Below, piece after piece: positions 58,021 through 64,000 of a stretch of DNA of 64,000 nt. The notes beneath the pieces are model-generated. The model searched no databases. It was not told the DNA's origin and was given only the letters and a program-made list of their open reading frames with translations. The DNA is taken from the NCBI GenBank assembly GCA_903861835.1, contig CAIOVX010000027.1, forward strand, positions 22,653 to 86,652, written 5' to 3'. A program made the position numbers and the translations under genes. Each line of letters begins with the position of its first letter. Positions within the stretch are counted from its first letter, which is position 1. The DNA comes from Candidatus Firestoneibacteriota bacterium. Its GTDB lineage: Bacteria > Oederibacteriota > D2-FULL-39-29 > CAIOVX01.

Positions 58021-58539
58021 GTGAATTTCATAGACACAATAGTCCTCATAGTTGTTTCAACTAGCATAATCCTCGGGCTGGTGCGCGGCTTCGTGAAGGA
58101 GATAGTCTTCTTCCTGGCGGGAGTTCTAGGGTTTGCGGTTGCCTCGGTTGCCTATAAATCGGTTTCCGGGCACCTGGGCATTGCTAATGCGGCGCTTGCG
58201 TCTGCCGGCGGTTTTGTCATTGTTTTGTTGGCAGTTATGATGATTGTGACGATAATCGGCGCGCTTCTGGATAAGTTTGTTAAGTCCCTCGCGCTGGGCG
58301 GGTTGAATCACGGGCTCGGGCTGCTGCTCGGAGTTATCCGCGGGGTGCTGCTCTGCATAGTCCTGCTGTCCTTTCTCGAGAACCGCCCGCTCTTTAACTC
58401 TACGGAACTGATAAGAACTTCCGTAAGCGCTCCTCATATAATAAAGGCCGCCCACTGGATGGGAATGTATTTTAACCTTGATCTGCTGAAGCCGGATGCG
58501 GCGGTGAAAGCCGTGGAAGAAATGGTCAGGAAGATGTAG
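58021..58539 (+). CDS. cvpA: CvpA family membrane protein
   Basis: The 172-residue protein has four membrane helices and the CvpA pattern: FIDTIVLIVVSTSIILGLVRGFVKEIVFFLAGVLGF at the N-terminus and GLNHGLGLLLGVIRGVLLCIVLL in the third and fourth helices. CvpA was named for colicin V export and is linked to envelope homeostasis; its molecular function is unclear. GTG start at 58021 with GGGAGG upstream. Confidence 0.9.
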   Translation: MNFIDTIVLIVVSTSIILGLVRGFVKEIVFFLAGVLGFAVASVAYKSVSGHLGIANAALASAGGFVIVLLAVMMIVTIIGALLDKFVKSLALGGLNHGLGLLLGVIRGVLLCIVLLSFLENRPLFNSTELIRTSVSAPHIIKAAHWMGMYFNLDLLKPDAAVKAVEEMVRKM

Positions 58540-58591
58540 ACATCAAACCCGACCGCGCAACTTTTCAATCCCGAAGAACAGAGGAGCGCAA

Positions 58592-59785
58592 ATGATAAAA
58601 ATCTTCCTGGCAGCCCTTGTGCTGTCTTTACCTGTCTTTGGCGCGGTGACAGACACGGATGTACGCACGCTTCCGGAAGCCACGGTTCTTCCTGCGGCCG
58701 GGAAAACCTATATTGACCCGGTTTTTAAGACGCTGATTATGCGCGTGACGGACGAGTTCGACGGGAAAGCTTCCCAGAACGCGTATTCTTACTGGCCTTC
58801 CTTCAATAAAGACTGCTCGTACTTTCACATAATGACTTCTTTCGGCCCCAACCTATATTCTTTTGATCCGGCCGGCTTTAAGCTGCTTTCAAAGGAAAAA
58901 CTCTTCGCGGCAAAGACGCCGAACGGAAAAGTCCCGAACTGGGAAGATTCTATCTGGAGCGGAAAAGATCCTGACTCGCTTATCTGCTGCGAGGGCCCGC
59001 GTCTCTGGAATTACAATGTGAAAACCAAGTCGTATACCCTGCTGAAAGATTTTTCAGAGATGCTTCCCGGCGATAGACCCTGGCAGTTAAGCAGATCCAT
59101 TGATGACGAAGTCTTCGGATTTACCAGAAAAGATTTGGTAAAAAACAGCATCAACGGCTATGCCGCCTGGAAAAGGAGCACAGACAAGCTGCTGGTAAAC
59201 AAAAATGAAACTGAAATCGACGAAGTGCAGATTGATAAATCCGGCAGATATCTAGTGGTCAAGAGCGATAAGCAGGGAAGAGGGGTGATTAATGTTCACG
59301 TGATAGACCTGCAGTCAGGCACAGTTTCAGACCTGCTTGACGACGGGCCGGATTTTTCTCCGGGCCACTCTGACAGCGGAATGGGCTGCCTTGTAGGCGA
59401 CGATAATTATTTAAACCGCTTCCTTTTTAGGAAACTCGCAAGCCCGCATTTGTTTACTGCGATCCGCGCGAGAAAGGATGACTGGAGCCAGGGGGCGCAC
59501 CTTTCCTTTCTTGCAGACGACGAGAGCATGATCCTGGTGAGCAACTTCACGGCAAACAACCTGCTCTGCTCAGGAATCTTCAAAGACGAGATATTCCTTC
59601 TGGCAACAGACGGAAGCGGAAGAGTGAAGCGTATCTGCCATCACAGATCGGATTATTTAAAGACTAAGGAATACTGGGATTCTCCGCGGGCTAATATAAG
59701 CCGCGACGGGAAGTTTGTTATTTATACCAGCAACTGGGACGCAAGCGGAAGAAGGGATGTGTTTATCGCGAAAGTCCCGGATTGA
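58592..59785 (+). CDS. Secreted PD40/TolB-like propeller protein
   Basis: The 397-residue protein has a signal peptide (about residues 1-18, ending VFGA) and propeller-type repeats such as SYWPSFNKDCSYFHIMTSFGPNLYSFD, WNYNVKTKSYTLLKDF and RANISRDGKFVIYTSNWDASGRRDVFIAKV. It is of the same general class as the 14250 protein. Its length and blade type also recall oligogalacturonate lyase propellers, but the metal-binding His motif of that family is not evident. Start after AGAGGAGCG. Confidence 0.7.
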   Translation: MIKIFLAALVLSLPVFGAVTDTDVRTLPEATVLPAAGKTYIDPVFKTLIMRVTDEFDGKASQNAYSYWPSFNKDCSYFHIMTSFGPNLYSFDPAGFKLLSKEKLFAAKTPNGKVPNWEDSIWSGKDPDSLICCEGPRLWNYNVKTKSYTLLKDFSEMLPGDRPWQLSRSIDDEVFGFTRKDLVKNSINGYAAWKRSTDKLLVNKNETEIDEVQIDKSGRYLVVKSDKQGRGVINVHVIDLQSGTVSDLLDDGPDFSPGHSDSGMGCLVGDDNYLNRFLFRKLASPHLFTAIRARKDDWSQGAHLSFLADDESMILVSNFTANNLLCSGIFKDEIFLLATDGSGRVKRICHHRSDYLKTKEYWDSPRANISRDGKFVIYTSNWDASGRRDVFIAKVPD

Positions 59786-59786
59786 A

Positions 59787-59958
59787 GTCCTGAATCAGCA
59801 ATCAGTAATTAGTAATCAGCAATTGTTCTTATTGGTGGAGGTGAGGGGGATCGAACCCCTTGCCTTCTCCCTGCCAGAGAGACGCTCTCCCAGGTGAGCT
59901 ACACCCCCATAAAGGCGATTACTAATTACTGATTGCTAATTACTAATTAAAGTCAAAA
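59787..59958. repeat. AATCAGTAATTAG repeat arms flanking tRNA-Ala (family E)
   Basis: The left arm TCAGCAATCAGTAATTAGTA (about 59793-59822) and the right arm GATTACTAATTACTGATTGC and onward (about 59917-59950) are reverse complements in outline and enclose the tRNA gene. Confidence 0.7.
59833..59908 (-). tRNA. tRNA-Ala (anticodon GGC)
   Basis: On the minus strand a 76-base cloverleaf begins GGGGGTGTAGCTC and ends with an encoded CCA. The acceptor stem GGGGGTG pairs with CACCTCC and includes G3:T70, the alanine identity pair. The D arm is GCTCACCTGGGAGAGC, the anticodon loop is CTGGCAG with anticodon GGC, and the T arm has GGGGTTCGATCCCC. All stems close. Confidence 0.95.
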
Positions 59959-60051
59959 ACAAAAGCAAAACTAAAACAAGAAACTTAAAGCGGATATGAT
60001 TTTACCCGATTTTGCGCGGTTTGTAAAGGGTTTTAGGGGACGCTTGCGGAT

Positions 60052-61755
60052 TCAGCGTTTTATAAGCGGGTTTTTCTGAAGAAGCCTCTTATCTGTCCTT
60101 TCCTTTAATCCTGTTACTCCGGGGTCCATATATAGAAAGCCGTACGCGGTATCGTAGCAAGAGGCGGCTTCGGCCCGCTTCCCTATCCATCTCTTGTATT
60201 CCCCGGTCTGGTAAAAATAGCGGGCGCGAAGTTCGTTCGCCAGGTAATCACCGGTCGGCCGCTCGTAGAGCATATTGAAGGGGGCCGCCGGGGGTGGAAC
60301 GGGTTTTAACTTCCCTGACAGGTTCAACGCATAGACCAGCCCGCAAGGCACAAAGATATTTTCGTCCTCGTTTGAAAGCATTGTGCCGGCAGTAAAGTAA
60401 AGTTGTTTTATTTTTGAAAGTTCTCTGTAAACCAAAGCCCTGCGTTCAGCTTTCTTCGCAGGGGTCAGTTCAAAAAAGTCCCTGCCGAAAGCCTGTCCCA
60501 TCATTGTTCCGGATTCGTTAATCAGCAGGAGATCCGGCCGCGCCTGCTCGCACGCTTTCATATATATAGTCGTGTAGGAAGGGTTATCGCCGCCGACTAT
60601 AAGAGCCGAGTCTTTGGAACAGGAATTGAGAATATCCGAGGCAAAGGAACGGGCTTCGGTGTTTTTAGACATATCCGCAGCCTGATAATTAGACATGAAC
60701 ACAGAGAGCGTAACGAATATGAAAAAGCGTTCCGGCAGGCTTGCAAGGAAAAAGACGGCAAAGACAGTAACCGCGAATATTGACGGGAGGAAGAAAACTT
60801 TTACGATATCAAGCATGCGGGGCGAGGGTTCATAGTTTATCATCAGGGGCACTGCCAGGAAAGTCAGGAACACATATATTGTCAGGACAAAGGCTTTCCG
60901 GTTACTTTTATAAAGCTGAACGGCGCCGATAACTGAAAGCGGAAGAAGTATGAAGAACTGGGACCAGAGAAGGATAAAATAATGAAAGAGCTGTTTTAGG
61001 AAGAGCCCGGCTGAATAGGGCATCTGGACCAGCGCGCCGTACTCTTTCCTGATTATGTGGCTAAATAGCCGTTCCGCGGTTGAAGGGTCTCCCCAATTTA
61101 TGAGAGGCGCCGCGCCGGACCTTAAATAGAGATACCAGCATGTAAGCCCAAATCCAAAAACTCCGCCGGCAAGGAAAGCGGCTGCGGGCCTGACTGAAAA
61201 GTATTTCCCTCCCGAAAAAAAATACAAAAAGAGAGGAAGAAACAGAAGCATTGTATTATGATTTCCCAAAGAGAGTCCAAACAGCAGCCCGCCAAAAAGA
61301 GCGCCCAGGAAAGAACCGGTTGACCGGTAAGCCAGCAGCAAGAGGCTTGAAATGAAAAACATATTGAGAGAATAGACCTCTGCGGCGACAGAGGATTGCC
61401 AGAATAGAGGCGAGAAGACAAATACTAAAGCGAGAAGTCCGGAAGCAGTTTTCTTTGTTATCCGGATAAGCAATAGCGCAAGAAAAGTTCCAGCGAGCGC
61501 CCCGAAGAGAGCGGCCATAAGATTTATTCTGCCGGCGATTGTCCCTAGGGGAAGAAAAGTAAAGAGCTTTCCAAGCAGAGTAAAAACCGGGTAGCCCGGA
61601 GGATGCGCGATGCCGAGAGTGTAGGACGCTGAGATGAGTTCTCCCGCGTCCCCGAGGGATATTCCGGGGCAAAGCGCGGACAGATAAACAAATAGCGATA
61701 GAATAAGAACAACGGCGGGAATTGCAAATCCCGTTCTGAAGTAAGTTCTGAACAT
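60052..61755 (-). CDS. DUF2723 multi-pass membrane protein, glycosyltransferase-like
   Basis: The protein has about ten helices and the DUF2723 signature PGISLGDAGELISASYTLGIAHPPGYPVFTLLGKLFTFLP in the first periplasmic loop, where the acidic residues resemble those of protein O-mannosyltransferases and other GT-C enzymes. After the membrane part come about 200 soluble residues with GGDNPSYTTIYMKACEQARPDLLLIN. It may glycosylate exported proteins from a lipid-linked sugar. The start is ATG 61755 or TTG 61773; neither has a good ribosome-binding site. Confidence 0.85.
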   Translation of the reverse strand: MFRTYFRTGFAIPAVVLILSLFVYLSALCPGISLGDAGELISASYTLGIAHPPGYPVFTLLGKLFTFLPLGTIAGRINLMAALFGALAGTFLALLLIRITKKTASGLLALVFVFSPLFWQSSVAAEVYSLNMFFISSLLLLAYRSTGSFLGALFGGLLFGLSLGNHNTMLLFLPLFLYFFSGGKYFSVRPAAAFLAGGVFGFGLTCWYLYLRSGAAPLINWGDPSTAERLFSHIIRKEYGALVQMPYSAGLFLKQLFHYFILLWSQFFILLPLSVIGAVQLYKSNRKAFVLTIYVFLTFLAVPLMINYEPSPRMLDIVKVFFLPSIFAVTVFAVFFLASLPERFFIFVTLSVFMSNYQAADMSKNTEARSFASDILNSCSKDSALIVGGDNPSYTTIYMKACEQARPDLLLINESGTMMGQAFGRDFFELTPAKKAERRALVYRELSKIKQLYFTAGTMLSNEDENIFVPCGLVYALNLSGKLKPVPPPAAPFNMLYERPTGDYLANELRARYFYQTGEYKRWIGKRAEAASCYDTAYGFLYMDPGVTGLKERTDKRLLQKNPLIKR

Positions 61756-61826
61756 ATAGCAATTATAAGGCAATACTTGCTAAAAGACAACTTTTAAGGC
61801 GGAATGCGCGAGGTTTTTCAAAAGTA

Positions 61827-61855
61827 TTGAAGCAGACCCCGCCTTCTGTTAGAGT
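61827..61855 (+). promoter_or_regulatory. Promoter with TAGAGT -10 box
   Basis: TTGAAG (61827-61832), 17 bases, TAGAGT (61850-61855). The segment TCTGTTAGAGTAA is shared with the promoter of the downstream paralogue (63754-63782). Confidence 0.65.
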
Positions 61856-61900
61856 AAATTGCTCCTGTTAATTAGAAAAGGGGTTTTTGGAGGTTGTATT

Positions 61901-63691
61901 GTGAGAAAAAGCGCTATTGCCCTTGCTATATTGCTGTGTTCTTTTATCCTTGCTTTCGCGGATGATGCTCAGGAGAAATCCCTGGCTGCATTCCAAAATG
62001 ATATGCCGAAAGCCGATGTTGGCAATATAAAATTGATGAAGAGGATTGGAAAAATCTGGGAGCAGTTTAATGAAGAACCTGGTTCTTTCACTCCTTCGTC
62101 GGAAGACTTGAGAAAGGGTTATACTATCTTTACCCGCCGCTACGATGAGTATGTGTATCCGAACACCCTCCCGAAGAAAGAGCAGATAACGAATAGGCTA
62201 AAATGTTCGGCAGCACCGGGGGAATACGAGCCGGTGATGTTCCTTGTCTATCCGCACAAAGACATTTCTGAAATCTCGGTTTCCTGTTCCGGCTTAAATT
62301 TGTCAGGAAATAAAATAATTCCTGATGAGAACATAAGCATCAATTATTTGAAATACGATATGGAAGGGGATTTTCGCACAATGATCTGCAGGAACAAGTG
62401 GCTGCTTCCGGGCGCCTGCAACGCCGTCGCCGGAGTGCCGAGACCTTTTCTTGTGACTGTGAAAGTGCCCGAAGCTGCGGAAGCCGGGGATTACTCGGGC
62501 AAGATTTTGCTGAACCTTGACGGGGAAAAAGAGGAAATCAACCTTTCCGTCGAAGTCTATCCGTTCAGGCTTGCTTCGTTCGGCCCGGAAAATCTATTCA
62601 CTTATTACATCTATTTTACTTACACGCCGGAATATCTTGAGAAAATGTGTCCGGACTTAAGAGCTCACGGCGCGAACATGTTCCATATGATGTTTCGGGA
62701 TATCTTCGGGTTGAAATTTAAGGATAAAGAAGTCACCGTGGATTTTTCCAAAGCGGAAAAGTACATGCCTGTTCTGCAAAAGCACGGTTTCAAGACCATT
62801 ATATTGGAAATTACCGGGTTACAGCTTACCATTGTTGATAACCTGAAATGCGCATTTTACGATGATACCTTTAATAAGGCATATGCGGGAGCTCTGCAAC
62901 AATTGAAAGAAAAGTTTGAAAAGGAAAAATGGCCTGACTTTTATCTTTACATAGACGAAGTAAGAGATCACGATGTTGATAATTTTCGCCCGCTCGGGAG
63001 AGCCTACAAAGATGTTATTCAAATGTCAAAACTGCACAGGGAGGCGGGACTTAAGTCGCTTGATATTTTTATGACGGACAACGGCGGCGCGAGGGTGGAC
63101 GATCCCAAGCTTCAGGCGAATTACTGGGAACTCCTGCCATGGCTTGACGGAGTGATGACTCACGGGTGGATGAAATCAAGAAAGATAATGGAAGAGGCTC
63201 AAAAACAGCATAAAATGCTGCTTTTTTATAACTGCGGCGCGGCCCGCTTCACGATGGGCTACCTTACATATATTCTTGGCGCGACCGGGAATTCGCAGGT
63301 AACCTATAACGGTCCGGCCAAAGTGAGTACAAGCTCGCCTTACAAAAGCAACACGGAAGGGATAGTGGCTGTGACGCCTGAAGGCCCGGTTGATACCATA
63401 AGATTTGAATGGATGCGCGAAGGGATAGACGACTACAGGTATATTCACACGCTTGAAGAAGCAATGAAACAGGCCGGAGCCAGGTGCCCTGCTCAATTAG
63501 AAGAGGCAAAAAGCGTGCTTTCCGTCCTTAAGAAATTCAAGCCGGGGGATTCGAAGGCCTCGGGAGCCGAGAGTGAAGTTCTTTCAGAGGAAGACAAGTC
63601 GTTGTTTAACGGTGAAAAGATGGATGAGACCCGGCTTAAAATAGCAAAGTGCATAATTGCCATCAATGAAAGGCTAAACCCCGCAAAATAA
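61901..63691 (+). CDS. Secreted DUF4091-type putative glycoside hydrolase
   Basis: The GTG at 61901 follows GGAGG and begins a signal peptide (RKSAIALAILLCSFILAFA); 596 residues in all. A beta-sandwich region (EYEPVMFLVYPHKDISEISVSCSGLNLSG ... KVPEAAEAGDYSGKILLNLDGEKEEINLSVEVYPF) precedes a TIM-barrel-like part with YLYIDEVRDHD (candidate acidic pair). The C-terminal DUF4091-like pattern IRFEWMREGIDDYRYIHTLEE also appears in many putative sugar hydrolases. It has a partial tandem copy downstream. Confidence 0.82.
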   Translation: MRKSAIALAILLCSFILAFADDAQEKSLAAFQNDMPKADVGNIKLMKRIGKIWEQFNEEPGSFTPSSEDLRKGYTIFTRRYDEYVYPNTLPKKEQITNRLKCSAAPGEYEPVMFLVYPHKDISEISVSCSGLNLSGNKIIPDENISINYLKYDMEGDFRTMICRNKWLLPGACNAVAGVPRPFLVTVKVPEAAEAGDYSGKILLNLDGEKEEINLSVEVYPFRLASFGPENLFTYYIYFTYTPEYLEKMCPDLRAHGANMFHMMFRDIFGLKFKDKEVTVDFSKAEKYMPVLQKHGFKTIILEITGLQLTIVDNLKCAFYDDTFNKAYAGALQQLKEKFEKEKWPDFYLYIDEVRDHDVDNFRPLGRAYKDVIQMSKLHREAGLKSLDIFMTDNGGARVDDPKLQANYWELLPWLDGVMTHGWMKSRKIMEEAQKQHKMLLFYNCGAARFTMGYLTYILGATGNSQVTYNGPAKVSTSSPYKSNTEGIVAVTPEGPVDTIRFEWMREGIDDYRYIHTLEEAMKQAGARCPAQLEEAKSVLSVLKKFKPGDSKASGAESEVLSEEDKSLFNGEKMDETRLKIAKCIIAINERLNPAK

Positions 63692-63753
63692 TTACGGTAA
63701 CGGGCGGTATTGCCATTGCGCTTGAAGGACACATGCTCTGAATTGTTTAAATA

Positions 63754-63782
63754 TTGTACGGTTTTTGACTATCTGTTAGAGT
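63754..63782 (+). promoter_or_regulatory. Promoter of the downstream paralogue
   Basis: TTGTAC (63754-63759), 17 bases, TAGAGT (63777-63782), with the same TCTGTTAGAGTAA core as at 61845-61857. Confidence 0.65.
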
Positions 63783-63816
63783 AAGTTTGAATAGCGTGCA
63801 AATATCCGGAGGAATT

Positions 63817-64000
63817 ATGAAAAAGCTGATTGTTGCAATTCTGGCAATTGTGTTCGGTTCACTGCTTTTCGCTCAGGATTCGGACGAAGCTCTCGCGAAG
63901 AAATGCTTTAATGTCTATGCTTCCGATATGCCGAAAGGAACCGTTACTTCAACAAAGATAATGCTTAAGGTCGGCAAAATATATGAAGGAGTCGCGGAAA
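63817..64000 (+). CDS. Tandem paralogue of the DUF4091-type protein (3' partial)
   Basis: The frame starts at ATG 63817 after CCGGAGGA and runs off the window. It encodes a signal peptide (MKKLIVAILAIVFGSLLFAQ) and then SDMPKGTVTSTKIMLKVGKI, which matches the N-terminus of the upstream protein (NDMPKADVGNIKLMKRIGKI) residue by residue. The two genes are a tandem duplication sharing promoter sequence. Only 61 residues are visible. Confidence 0.82.
   Translation, partial: MKKLIVAILAIVFGSLLFAQDSDEALAKKCFNVYASDMPKGTVTSTKIMLKVGKIYEGVAE

Noticed and set aside
59715..59897. Open frame ending VRGIEPLAFSLPERRSPR on the plus strand
   Set aside because: It is the antisense of the tRNA-Ala gene plus repeats; this peptide is a well-known artefact of translating tRNA regions.

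Overview
The window reads as a chromosome segment of an uncultivated, diderm (Gram-negative) bacterium, probably from an Omnitrophota/Elusimicrobia/Firestonebacteria-like candidate phylum. That placement is inference from gene content and from the unusual intergenic repeats; no rRNA or marker set is present to fix it. A TonB-dependent receptor, TonB and a beta-barrel protein show an outer membrane. IspD and IspF show the MEP isoprenoid pathway. Coding is dense, with many ATGA or TAATG overlaps, several GTG and TTG starts, and clear sigma70-type promoters (TTGNNN-N16/17-TANNNT).

Layout. 1-9.4 kb: housekeeping and small unknowns (PIN/TRAM protein, ispD, DUF1648, DUF72, GNAT, aminotransferase, CBS-GGDEF, polyprenol-kinase-like protein, ispF). 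9.4-16.2 kb: GH4 glycosidase, gltX, uppP, a Cys-pair protein, a secreted propeller and a 2-hydroxyacid dehydrogenase. 16.2-26.6 kb: a cobalamin block with a promoter, a B12 riboswitch and two terminators, followed after a repeat-filled gap by a TIM-barrel isomerase, BtuCD-like ABC genes, cobO/btuR, cobT, cobU, cobS, a BtuB-like receptor, tonB and a beta-barrel protein. This is a salvage and uptake set with no corrin-ring synthesis genes. 26.6-32.6 kb: polyamine genes (speH, an arginine/lysine/ornithine decarboxylase), then a previously hidden 46-residue Cys-rich gene, a dksA-like gene, polA and coaE, overlapping one another. 33.4-40.3 kb: GH130, a secreted esterase, an epimerase-MBL-aldolase-amidohydrolase operon and a UbiA-type prenyltransferase. 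40.3-57.8 kb: a carbohydrate-degradation region with a GH94-like phosphorylase, two GH28-like paralogues, a FAD oxidoreductase, esterases, a large secreted beta-helix protein, a C45 peptidase-like protein and a DUF4832 protein. 58-64 kb: cvpA, a secreted propeller, tRNA-Ala(GGC), a DUF2723 membrane protein and two tandem DUF4091-type secreted proteins, the second cut by the window end.

The best candidate for an undescribed system is the 731-residue protein at 45994-48189. It joins a KaiC/RecA-like P-loop ATPase domain, a cytoplasmic ABC-type sugar-binding-protein domain and a C-terminal AraC DNA-binding domain in one chain. It sits at the end of an apparent operon with a GH28-like enzyme, a tiny membrane protein and a FAD oxidoreductase, and just upstream of the second GH28 paralogue. 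I read it as a one-component intracellular glycan sensor and regulator.

A second theme is the intergenic DNA. At least six families of degenerate short-period repeats (7 to 9 bp units), often as oppositely oriented arms around a short spacer, fill most gaps between genes. One family starts right at gene ends and even supplies stop codons.
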